Assembly: GCF_900101825.1 (NCBI RefSeq)
Contig: NZ_FNAG01000001.1
Location: 1-64,000, forward strand
DNA: 64,000 nt
Source: Aquimonas voraii
Lineage (GTDB): Bacteria; Pseudomonadota; Gammaproteobacteria; Xanthomonadales; Xanthomonadaceae
Direction: 5' to 3'
Every line of letters begins with the position of its first letter. Position 1 is the first letter of the stretch. The position numbers and the translations under genes are program-made. Below are positions 56,364 to 64,000 of this stretch, piece by piece. The notes under the pieces are model-generated. The model saw only the letters and a list, made by a program, of their open reading frames with translations, ran no database searches and was not told the DNA's origin.

Positions 56364-58430
56364 TCAGATGTTGAAGTCGTAGTTCATCTCGGGCGCGGGC
56401 GCGGCCAGGAAGTTGCCCTGCACGAAGTGCACCGAACTGGTGAAGAGCACGGTCATGCTTGCGGCGTCCTGCACGAACTCGGCGATGGTCGACTTGCCGA
56501 GATCGCCGGCGCGGGCCGCCAGCTCTCGCACCTTCGCCTGGTGCTCGGTGTTGCGGCCGAGGTCTTCGGTGAAGCTGCGGTCGAGCTTGAGCATCGTCGG
56601 TTCGAGGTGCTTCAGCACGTCCAGCGAGTGGGTGCTGGCGCCGTATTGCTCCAGGCACATGCCGCAGCCCAGCTTGGCGACCGCGCGCTGGAATTCCTTG
56701 GCGCCCTTCAGATAGGTCATCACCCGGGTCTCGGGGACGCCGAACACCAGCTGCTCGCCGCGTACGCCGGTCTGCTTCAAGAGGTTGGCGATCCAGCCGG
56801 GCAGGGTGGGGTCCTGCATGCTCTGCGGGGTGATCTTCACCAGCAGTCGACGCTCGTGTTCGCTCTTGACCTTGGCGAGCACGGCGATGGCGTGCGAGAG
56901 CACCCAGCGGTCCACCTTCTCGATCAGGCCGTGCTCTTCGGCGATCGGCAGGAAGGCCAGCGGCGGCGCGATCTCGCCGTCGCCGACGCGCATGCGCAGC
57001 AGGGTCTCGTAGAACTCGACCGGCTCACCCTGCAGGCTGATGATCGGCTGGTAGTGCAGCATGAAGTCGCCCGACTTCAGCGCCTGCTGGATGCGCGCCA
57101 CCCAGGTGCGCACGCGCTCTTCCTCGGCGCGGTCGCGGGCGGCCGGATCGAACAGCGACAGCCGGTTGCCGCCCTCCGAGATCGCCGCCTGCAGGCACTG
57201 GCCCGCCTTGCCCAGCACCTGCTGGGCCGGGCCGGACTTCTCGCTCATCTGCACGCCGCCGATGCTGACGGTGAGCGTGGCCGAGCGGCTGCCGATCTCG
57301 AGGATGTGGCCCTCGAAGGCCATGCGCACGCGCTCGGCCAGTTCGCGCGTCTGTGCGTGGTTGCTGCCGCGGCAGACGAGGCCGAAAGTGTGGTCGGCGA
57401 AGCGCGCGAGCAGCACGTCGTCGCCCAGGGTGTGGCGCAGCAGGGTGGCGGCATCGGCCAGCAGGGTGTCGGCGTGGCCGAGGCCGATGTCGTTCAGCAG
57501 GTTGCCGAAGTTGTCGACCTCGATCAGCAGGGCGGCCTGGTCCTTGGCGCCGTTCTCGGCGCGCGCAGCCGCGGCTTCGAGCTCGGCCAGGAAGACCTGG
57601 CGATTCAGCAGGCCTGTGACCTGGTCGCGCTCGCGCAGGGTCTGCAGCTCCTCGCTGTCGACGAACTGCTTGCGGAACACGATCTGCAGGCAGGGCTCGC
57701 CTTCGTAGCTGGCGCGGGCGAACTCCATGACCGCATCGAAATCGATGCCGTCGGCGCGCATGGCCTTGAGTTCGAGCTTCTCCGGCGGCGGCTCGCCCTT
57801 GCTCAGGCGCTTGAGCAGGGCCTTGAATTCGCCGGCATGGCTGGGGGCGATCAGGTCGAGCAGGGGCATGCCCTCCACTTCCTCGAAGTCGGTGTAGCCG
57901 AACATCTCGAGATAGGCGTGGTTGGCGCGGATGTGCATGCCCTCGTGGGCATAGGCGATGGGGTCGCGCGAGGAGTCGATCAGCGCGTCACAGCGGCGCG
58001 CCGTTTCGCGCAGGGCGTCCTCCAGGCGCTGCTGGCTGCGCCGCGCCTCAGTGGCGAGCCAGGCGTGCTTGAGGGTCGGCAGGATCTGCTCCGGGCGCTG
58101 GCGCAACACGATGTGGAAGGCGCCGAGGGCGCAGGCTTCCAGCAGGGTGGCTTCATCGATGCCGGAATGGCTGGCCACGAGCGCGGCGTGGCGGCCAGCC
58201 TTGCGCATGGCCTGCGCCACTTCGGCGAAGGGCAGCCGCTTGCCGCTCCAGGCCGCGACCACGAGGTCCGGCTGCTGCTTGCCGAGCTGGTCGATCAGTT
58301 CCTCGATCGACTCGGGACGCGCGCTGCGGACGGCGATGCCTCCATTGCGCAGTGCGTTGACGATCGACTCCGCGTCCTCGAGGGTGTCCTCGATCTGCAG
58401 CAGTCGGATCACGGTTTCCTGCTTGGCCAT
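56364..58430 (-). CDS. fimX: FimX-like degenerate GGDEF/EAL regulator of type IV pili
   Basis: 688 residues from the ATG at 58428-58430. Order: receiver-like domain (about 1-125), PAS (about 145-265), degenerate GGDEF (about 275-430, ARFADHTFGLV in place of GGDEF), degenerate EAL (about 445-688, YETLLRMR for EAL; KLDRSF kept). The length and domain order match Xanthomonas FimX, which binds c-di-GMP in the EAL domain without cutting it and acts on PilZ/PilB for twitching. No enzyme activity expected. Confidence 0.88.
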   Translation of the reverse strand: MAKQETVIRLLQIEDTLEDAESIVNALRNGGIAVRSARPESIEELIDQLGKQQPDLVVAAWSGKRLPFAEVAQAMRKAGRHAALVASHSGIDEATLLEACALGAFHIVLRQRPEQILPTLKHAWLATEARRSQQRLEDALRETARRCDALIDSSRDPIAYAHEGMHIRANHAYLEMFGYTDFEEVEGMPLLDLIAPSHAGEFKALLKRLSKGEPPPEKLELKAMRADGIDFDAVMEFARASYEGEPCLQIVFRKQFVDSEELQTLRERDQVTGLLNRQVFLAELEAAAARAENGAKDQAALLIEVDNFGNLLNDIGLGHADTLLADAATLLRHTLGDDVLLARFADHTFGLVCRGSNHAQTRELAERVRMAFEGHILEIGSRSATLTVSIGGVQMSEKSGPAQQVLGKAGQCLQAAISEGGNRLSLFDPAARDRAEEERVRTWVARIQQALKSGDFMLHYQPIISLQGEPVEFYETLLRMRVGDGEIAPPLAFLPIAEEHGLIEKVDRWVLSHAIAVLAKVKSEHERRLLVKITPQSMQDPTLPGWIANLLKQTGVRGEQLVFGVPETRVMTYLKGAKEFQRAVAKLGCGMCLEQYGASTHSLDVLKHLEPTMLKLDRSFTEDLGRNTEHQAKVRELAARAGDLGKSTIAEFVQDAASMTVLFTSSVHFVQGNFLAAPAPEMNYDFNI

Positions 58431-58679
58431 CAAACTCCCTTGAAACTGCGATTGCGGCGGCACGCAGCCGAGGCTGCCTGCCTGCCGGACCCGCCCCCCA
58501 ACGGACCTTTGGCTGGTGATGCTGCCGGCGGCGGGCGATGCCATCCATCGCGCTGCGCGCGCCGCAGGTCGGCCAAAACCCCACGCTGGCGACCTGTTCT
58601 GCAAGGGCACGGAGTGTGTCCAAATCGGCGGCGGTCCGCAAACGCCGGACGCCATCCGGGCTCCGCCCTGTCGGCGGCT

Positions 58680-59720
58680 TCACGTTTCGGTCGTGAGCGC
58701 CAGCGGCAGTTTGCTGCTCGCGCCGGCCACCTCTCGCACCAGTTTCGGCACCAGGTAGCCCGGCAGCCGCCCCCGCAGCGCGGCCTCCAGCGCCAGCGCC
58801 TCGGCCTCGGGCACCTCGAAATGCGCCGCGCCGGCGACCCGGTCGAGCTGGTGCAGGTAGTAGGGCAGGGCACCGGCGGCGAAGCTGGCCTCGGCCAGCT
58901 CGACCTGGGCCTCGGCCGTGTCGTTGATGCCGCGCAGGAGTACCGCCTGGTTGAGCACCGTCAGGCCGGCCCCGCGCAGGCTGGCCAGGGCCTGTGCTAC
59001 CGAGGCATCGAACTCGCGGGCGTGATTGGCGTGGATCACCATCACCTTCTGCAGCGGCAGCGTGGTCAGCCAGTCGAGCAGATCGGCGTCGACGCGCTCG
59101 GGCAGCACCACCGGCAGCCGGCTGTGGATGCGCAGCCGCCGAACCTGCGGCAGGGTGAGCAGGCGCTCGCCCAGCTCGCGCAGCTTGGCGGTGGACAGCG
59201 ACAGCGGATCACCGCCGCTCAGGATCACCTCGTCGACGCTTGGGTCGGCCTCGATCGTGTCCAGCGCGGCCTGCCAGGCGTTGGCCGCGGCGCTGTCCTC
59301 CCCGTAGGGATAGTGGCGGCGGAAGCAGTAGCGGCAGTGCACTGCGCAGCTGCCGGTGGCGACCAGCAGCGCGCGGCCCTGGTACTTCTGCAGTACTCCG
59401 CGGCCGCTGCGGGCGGCGGCGTCGCCGACGGCGTCGAGGCCGAAGCCTTCCACCTGGAGGGTTTCCAGGTCCAGCGGCAGCACCTGGCGCAGCAGCGGGT
59501 CGGCAGGGTCGCCGTGGCGCATGCGCGCCACGAAGCCACGCGGCACCCGCAGCGGGAACCCGGCCGCACCGGCCGGAAGGCGTTCAGCCAGCGTTTCCAG
59601 GCCCAGCAGGTGCAGCAGTTCCAGGGGATCCGTGACCGCTTCGCGCCACAGCCGACGCCAGTCGGCGGACGCGCCCTCGGCCGCCCCGGGCTGCGCGATC
59701 CGGGGATTTGCGCTTATCAT
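58680..59720 (-). CDS. epmB: EF-P beta-lysylation protein EpmB (radical SAM lysine 2,3-aminomutase type)
   Basis: 346 residues. Radical SAM cysteines C125, C129 and C132 in SCAVHCRYCFRR; ILSGGDPLSL supports the family. EpmB makes (R)-beta-lysine for EpmA to attach to EF-P. It is divergent from efp, 94 bases away. The 58431-58679 gap holds no gene. Confidence 0.94.
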   Translation of the reverse strand: MISANPRIAQPGAAEGASADWRRLWREAVTDPLELLHLLGLETLAERLPAGAAGFPLRVPRGFVARMRHGDPADPLLRQVLPLDLETLQVEGFGLDAVGDAAARSGRGVLQKYQGRALLVATGSCAVHCRYCFRRHYPYGEDSAAANAWQAALDTIEADPSVDEVILSGGDPLSLSTAKLRELGERLLTLPQVRRLRIHSRLPVVLPERVDADLLDWLTTLPLQKVMVIHANHAREFDASVAQALASLRGAGLTVLNQAVLLRGINDTAEAQVELAEASFAAGALPYYLHQLDRVAGAAHFEVPEAEALALEAALRGRLPGYLVPKLVREVAGASSKLPLALTTET

Positions 59721-59814
59721 TTCGCCTCTTTGGCCGGCGGTTCGCCGGCGATCACCGCAAACCCAATAGTCTAGCCGCAGCCCGCGGCTCGCACTTCAAT
59801 CCCCCGGAGCACGC

Positions 59815-60381
59815 ATGGCGACCTACGGCCTGAACGACGTCAAGAACGGACTCAAGATCATCCTGGACGGCGACCCCTACGTCATCGTCGAGGCCGAGTT
59901 CATCAAGCCGGGCAAGGGGCAGGCCTTCACCCGCATCCGCGTGCGCAACCTGAAGAACGGCCGCACCACCGAAAAGACGCTGAAGGCCAACGAGACGGTG
60001 GAAGGCGCCGATGTCGTCGATACGGACATGCAGTACCTGTATACCGACGGCGAGTTCTGGAACTTCATGCAGCCGGACAGCTTCGAGCAGTTCAGCGCCG
60101 ACGCCACCGCCATGGGCGATGCGGCGAAGTGGCTGAAGGGCGAGGAGATGTGCGTGATGACGCTGTGGAACGGCGCGCCGCTGTCGGTGGCCCCGCCGAA
60201 CTTCGTCGAGCTGCAGATCGTCGAGACCGATCCGGGCGTGCGCGGCGACACGGCGTCCGGCGGCGGCAAGCCGGCCAAGCTGGAAACCGGCGCGGTCGTG
60301 CGCGTACCCCTGTTCATCGAGAACGGCGAGGTCATCCGCTGCGACACCCGAAGCGGCGAATACGTCAGCCGAGTCAAGTGA
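59815..60381 (+). CDS. efp: Elongation factor P
   Basis: 188 residues with the modification site Lys34 in [13 protein letters not shown] rescues ribosomes stalled at polyproline. Adjacent epmB supports beta-lysylation of Lys34. Confidence 0.97.
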   Translation: MATYGLNDVKNGLKIILDGDPYVIVEAEFIKPGKGQAFTRIRVRNLKNGRTTEKTLKANETVEGADVVDTDMQYLYTDGEFWNFMQPDSFEQFSADATAMGDAAKWLKGEEMCVMTLWNGAPLSVAPPNFVELQIVETDPGVRGDTASGGGKPAKLETGAVVRVPLFIENGEVIRCDTRSGEYVSRVK

Positions 60382-60387
60382 ACCCCT

Positions 60388-60412
60388 CCGACCCGGCCCC
60401 GCGCCGGGTCGG
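60388..60412 (+). terminator. Possible terminator after efp
   Basis: CCGACCCGGC / GCCGGGTCGG stem, five-base loop, no clear T run. It lies six bases after the efp stop. Confidence 0.5.
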
Positions 60413-60454
60413 TGCTATCGGGGCCATGGAGTCCAGAAAGGAGGCGCGGAGTGC

Positions 60455-61783
60455 ATGCGTGAGATCGACCTGCTGATCGAAGCCGGCTGGGTGATCCCCG
60501 TCGAACCGCACGCGGTGGTGCTGGAGCAGCACGCCGTGGCGGTGGACGCCGGCCGCATCGTCGAGCTGCTGCCGATCGCCGAGGCCCGCGCGCGCTACGC
60601 GCCGCGCGAGACGGTCAGCCGGCCCCAAGCCGCGCTGATTCCCGGTTTGGTCAACGTGCACGTGCACAACCCGATGACCCTCATGCGCGGCCTGGCCGAC
60701 GACCTGCCGCTGATGACCTGGCTGAACGAGCACATCTGGCCGGTCGAGGGCGCGGTGATCGGCCGCGAGTTCGTCGGCTGCGGTGTCGAGCTGGCGGTGG
60801 TCGAGATGCTGCGCGGCGGCACCACCACCTGCAACGAGAACTACTTCTTCCCCGACGCGGCCGCGGCGACCTACCGGCGGATGGGCTTTCGCGCCTGCGT
60901 CGGATTGCCGGTGATCGACTTTCCCACCGCCTGGGCGGCCTCGGACGACGAGTATTTCGACAAGGCGCTCGAACTGCACGACGCCCTGCGCTCCGATGCC
61001 CTGGTCAACACCGCCTTCGTGCCGCACGCGCCCTATACGGTCAAGGACGCCAGCTTCGAGCGCATCCGCCTGCTGGCCGACCAGATGGGCCTGGTCGTCC
61101 ACTGCCACGTGCACGAAACCGCGCAGGAGGTCGAGGACTCGATCAAGCAGTATGGCCAGCGCCCGCTGGCGCGCCTGCAGCGGCTGGGGCTGGTGAACTC
61201 GCAGCTGTTGGCCATCCACATGACCCAGCTGACGCCGGCGGAAATCGAGCTATGCGCGGCCAATGGCGTGTCGATCGGCCACTGCCCCGAGTCCAACCTC
61301 AAGCTCGCCTCGGGCTTCTGCCCGATCGAGGCCCTGCGTCGCGCCGGCGCCAACATCGCCTTGGGCACCGACGGCTGCGCCAGCAACAACGATCTCGACA
61401 TGTTTGGCGAGATGCGTACCGCGGCGCTGCTGGCCAAGGGCGTGGCGATGGACGCTGCCGCCCTCGATGCGCCCAGCGCCCTGCGCATGGCCACCCTGGG
61501 CAGCGCCCGGGCGATGAGCATGGAAGACCGCATCGGCTCGATCGAGCCCGGCAAGGCCGCGGATCTGGTGCTGGTCGATCTGGATCAGCCCGAGTCGCAG
61601 CCCTTCTACAACGTCATCTCGCAGCTGGTTTACGCCGGCGCGCGCCAGCAGGTCAGCGACGTCTGGATCAACGGTCGCGCCCGCCTGCGCGATCGCCAGC
61701 TGGTCGATGTCGATCTCGAAGCCTTGATGGCGCGCGTGGCCGAATGGCGTACGCGGATCGCCGCGATCCCGCGCCGCCACTGA
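60455..61783 (+). CDS. mtaD: 5-methylthioadenosine / S-adenosylhomocysteine deaminase (TRZ/ATZ amidohydrolase)
   Basis: 442 residues. Metal ligands in LVNVHVHNPM, CHVHET and GTDGCASNNDLDMF; MTLMRGLADDLPLMTWLNEHIWP is the family signature. It deaminates MTA or SAH to the inosyl forms, feeding methyl-cycle recycling. It lies 39 bases before ubiG, a SAM-dependent methyltransferase that produces SAH. Confidence 0.88.
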   Translation: MREIDLLIEAGWVIPVEPHAVVLEQHAVAVDAGRIVELLPIAEARARYAPRETVSRPQAALIPGLVNVHVHNPMTLMRGLADDLPLMTWLNEHIWPVEGAVIGREFVGCGVELAVVEMLRGGTTTCNENYFFPDAAAATYRRMGFRACVGLPVIDFPTAWAASDDEYFDKALELHDALRSDALVNTAFVPHAPYTVKDASFERIRLLADQMGLVVHCHVHETAQEVEDSIKQYGQRPLARLQRLGLVNSQLLAIHMTQLTPAEIELCAANGVSIGHCPESNLKLASGFCPIEALRRAGANIALGTDGCASNNDLDMFGEMRTAALLAKGVAMDAAALDAPSALRMATLGSARAMSMEDRIGSIEPGKAADLVLVDLDQPESQPFYNVISQLVYAGARQQVSDVWINGRARLRDRQLVDVDLEALMARVAEWRTRIAAIPRRH

Positions 61784-61822
61784 GCCCGCACCGCCGGATC
61801 GGCCCGCGCTCTGGAGTCTGTG

Positions 61823-62566
61823 ATGAACCTGCCTGCTGTGAACGAACGCTCGCGCCGCGAGAACGTCGACCCCGCCGAACTCGCGCGCTTCGGCCAGCTG
61901 GCCGCACGCTGGTGGGACCCGAACGGCGAGGCCCGCCCGTTGCACGATTTGAACCCCGCGCGTCTGGGCTATGTCGCCGCGCGCGTGAAGCTGGACGGGG
62001 CCGAGGTGCTGGACGTCGGCTGCGGCGGCGGGCTGCTGTCCGAGGCCTTGGCGTCGCGTGGCGCCCGCGTCACCGCGCTCGACCTCTCGCCCGAAGTGCT
62101 GGAGGCCGCGCGTCTGCACCTCTATGAATCGGGCCTCAAGGTCGACTATCGCGAACAGTCGGTCGAATCGCTGGCCGATGAATGCCCGGCGCGCTTCGAC
62201 GCGATCACCTGCATGGAGATGCTGGAGCACGTGCCCGATCCGGCCTCGGTGGTTGAGGCCTGCGCGCGCCTGCTGAAGCCCGGCGGACGGCTGTTCCTGT
62301 CGACGCTCAACCGGACGCCTGCCGCCTTCGGCCTTGCCATCCTTGGCGCCGAATACGTCATGCGTCTGCTGCCGCGCGGCACCCACCGCTACGCGCAGTT
62401 CATCCGCCCCTCCGAGCTGGCCGGCGCGATCCGCGGCGCGGGGCTGGAACTCGAAGACGTCAGCGGTCTGCACTACAACCCTCTGACCCGTTCGGCGACG
62501 GTGGGTGGGCACACCCAGGTCAACTACCTCGCCTGCGCAGTCAAGCCGGAGAGCGGCCGTGGCTGA
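61823..62566 (+). CDS. ubiG: Ubiquinone biosynthesis O-methyltransferase UbiG
   Basis: 247 residues from the ATG at 61823. SAM-binding [15 protein letters not shown], motif [16 protein letters not shown] and the C-terminal NYLACAVKP. It performs both O-methylations in ubiquinone synthesis. The gph start overlaps its stop by eight bases. Confidence 0.95.
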   Translation: MNLPAVNERSRRENVDPAELARFGQLAARWWDPNGEARPLHDLNPARLGYVAARVKLDGAEVLDVGCGGGLLSEALASRGARVTALDLSPEVLEAARLHLYESGLKVDYREQSVESLADECPARFDAITCMEMLEHVPDPASVVEACARLLKPGGRLFLSTLNRTPAAFGLAILGAEYVMRLLPRGTHRYAQFIRPSELAGAIRGAGLELEDVSGLHYNPLTRSATVGGHTQVNYLACAVKPESGRG

Positions 62567-63227
62567 GCGTGGCGCGGTGCTGTTCGATCTCGACGGCACG
62601 CTGGTGGACAGCGCCGCCGACCTGCTGCATGCGGCCAATGTGCTGCGCGCGCGGCGGGGGCTTGAGGCCTTCGCGATGGCACCGTTCCGGCCCTTCGTCT
62701 CGCGCGGCGCGCGCGCCATGCTGGGCGCTTCACTGCCGGGCTTCACCCCCGAGGACGAGGCCACGCTGGCCGAGTTCCTGGGCGTCTATGCCGAAGCCGT
62801 GGCTGCACACTCGCGCCTGTTCCCCGGTGTCGAGAGCCTGCTCGATGCCATCGAAGCCCGCGGTCTGCGCTGGGGCATCGTCACCAACAAGGCCGAGGGC
62901 CTCGCGCGCCCGCTCTGCGAGGCGCTGCGCCTGTTGCCGCGCTGCGCGGTGCTGATCGGCGGCGACAGCCTGCCGCAGCGCAAGCCGCATCCCTTGCCCT
63001 TGATTGAGGCCTGCCGGCGCATCGAGGCCGCGCCCGCGGCCAGCCTCTACCTCGGCGATGACCCGCGTGACATCGAGGCCGCCCACGCGGCCGGGCTGCG
63101 CGGCATCGCCGTCGACTGGGGCTATTACGATCCGGCCCATCCGCCTGGTGCCTGGGGGGCGCAGCGGGTCATCAGCGCGCCTGTGCACCTGCTGGACGAG
63201 CCCCTGCTGCGCGAGCGTGCGGCATGA
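62559..63227 (+). CDS. gph: Phosphoglycolate phosphatase (HAD family)
   Basis: 222 residues from a GTG at 62559. HAD motifs DLDGTLVDS (nucleophile and acid Asp), IVTNK and [11 protein letters not shown]. It hydrolyses 2-phosphoglycolate from DNA repair. Overlaps ubiG and the next gene (ATGA at 63224-63227). Confidence 0.9.
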   Translation: MAERGAVLFDLDGTLVDSAADLLHAANVLRARRGLEAFAMAPFRPFVSRGARAMLGASLPGFTPEDEATLAEFLGVYAEAVAAHSRLFPGVESLLDAIEARGLRWGIVTNKAEGLARPLCEALRLLPRCAVLIGGDSLPQRKPHPLPLIEACRRIEAAPAASLYLGDDPRDIEAAHAAGLRGIAVDWGYYDPAHPPGAWGAQRVISAPVHLLDEPLLRERAA

Positions 63228-64000
63228 GCGAGGCCAGCCTGCAGGCGCAGCTTCAGAAGCTCGAATCGCGTCGTCCTGAACTCGCACTGCAAACGATCTT
63301 CCTGCCGGCCGCGCAGCGCGATCGCATCGCGCTCTGGTACGCGCTGCAGGACGAGATCGAGGAGGCCTGCTTCGAGCTGTCCGAGCCCTTCATCGCCCAG
63401 ACCAAGCTTGGCTGGTGGGCCGAGGAGCTGGAGCGCGGCGCCCGCGGCGAGGGGCGCCATCCGCTGGTGCAGGCCTTCTTCGATCTGCCGGCGGCGCGCG
63501 CCGCGGACGCATCGCTTTGGCGGGCGCTGCCGCTGTCTGCCCTCGATCTGGTCGAGCGCGAGCTGGCGCCCGGCTCGGTCGAGCAGGCGCTGACGGCGCT
63601 GCGTCCCTTGGCGTCCGCTTTCGATCAGCTCGAGCGTGCCCTGTTTGGCGGCGACAGCGCGGAGTCGATGATTGCGATCGAACTGCTGCTGCGCCGTCAG
63701 CAGCGCGCAGCCATCGGCCATCACGCGCAGGCGCGGCTGCCGCGCAACCTGCTGGCCCGTCATGGCCTCGCGCCGGCGCATCTGGCCGAGCCCGACAAGC
63801 GCGCGCCGCGCGCCGCTTTCACCCGTGACTTCGCGGAGGAGCTGCGCGCCCTGCAGCCATCCATGCGCTCCCGTAGCGCGCGGCCGCGCGCCCTGCAGAC
63901 CGCCGTGCTGGTCTGGCAATTGGAGCGGCTGGTCCGGCACGGCGAGCCCGCGGCGCCGCGCGGTTTCGGCCTGATGCTGGCGCTGTGGCGCGCCGCCCGG
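63224..64000 (+). CDS. Squalene/phytoene-synthase-like protein (partial, runs off the right edge)
   Basis: 259 codons with no stop before the window end. ALWYALQDEIEEACFE and KLGWWAEELERGARGEGRHPLVQA resemble the helical repeats of the squalene/phytoene synthase fold. The aspartate-rich DxxxD motifs that bind prenyl diphosphates are not clearly present, so it is likely a divergent, perhaps non-catalytic, family member. A gene of this type follows ubiG-gph in several Lysobacterales. Confidence 0.7.
   Translation, partial: MSEASLQAQLQKLESRRPELALQTIFLPAAQRDRIALWYALQDEIEEACFELSEPFIAQTKLGWWAEELERGARGEGRHPLVQAFFDLPAARAADASLWRALPLSALDLVERELAPGSVEQALTALRPLASAFDQLERALFGGDSAESMIAIELLLRRQQRAAIGHHAQARLPRNLLARHGLAPAHLAEPDKRAPRAAFTRDFAEELRALQPSMRSRSARPRALQTAVLVWQLERLVRHGEPAAPRGFGLMLALWRAAR

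Noticed and set aside
56427-59774. 1115-codon open frame on the plus strand
   Set aside because: It is antisense to fimX and epmB; long open antisense frames are common at this GC, and its composition lacks any domain.

Overview
The window is a contiguous piece of a high-GC gammaproteobacterial chromosome, most likely from the Lysobacterales (Xanthomonadales). The grounds are the gene content (a FimX-type degenerate GGDEF/EAL protein, EF-P with EpmB, GspL/M/N, a TonB receptor beside a tryptophan halogenase and an amylase, a class III PhaE/PhaC pair), the heavily GC-biased codon use, and two families of short intergenic repeats. The species cannot be named from sequence alone.

Layout. 1-6270: right end of an integrated element sitting at the 3' end of a tRNA-Leu(CAA) gene. 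It holds an integrase, an AlpA regulator, small unknown genes, a split primase/helicase and the start of a Nu1-type small terminase, all on the minus strand; the far end lies outside the window. The order resembles phage satellites (PICI / cf-PICI) or a short prophage. 6464-7130: an AbrB/Doc toxin-antitoxin pair. 7464-13273: gspL-gspM-gspN, then two inositol-monophosphatase-family genes around nudE, then mazG. 13575-18061: a class III aminotransferase and a secreted FG-GAP protein, both minus strand. 18431-24117: the conserved queA-tgt-yajC-secD-secF block. 24384-28262: suhB, trmJ, a histone-deacetylase-like gene and a rhomboid. 28425-36056: a carbohydrate locus (GH13 enzyme, TonB receptor, flavin-dependent halogenase) whose receptor and halogenase share a palindromic operator-like site. 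36524-38994: a GST and a secreted amidohydrolase.

39269-54333 is a polyhydroxyalkanoate (PHA) neighbourhood: a 3HB-oligomer hydrolase lipoprotein, phaE-phaC, and further on phaB-phaR-phaB. It is interrupted by an AT-richer two-gene island (43486-45550) and by genes for a membrane diguanylate cyclase, AcpH, a secreted metalloprotease and a DUF1615-like lipoprotein. The island encodes a SIR2-like domain fused to a deoxynucleoside-kinase-like P-loop domain, followed in an overlapping frame by a nucleoside 2-deoxyribosyltransferase-like protein. It is the best candidate in the window for an undescribed (probably anti-phage) system.

54408-64000: housekeeping genes gluQ, htpX, fimX, epmB/efp (divergent) and an mtaD-ubiG-gph-squalene/phytoene-synthase-like series that runs off the right edge.

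Two repeat families recur between genes: tandem GGGATTC heptamer arrays, often as inverted pairs, and a palindromic GGTGGGCCAGGGCCCACC element, also mostly as inverted pairs.
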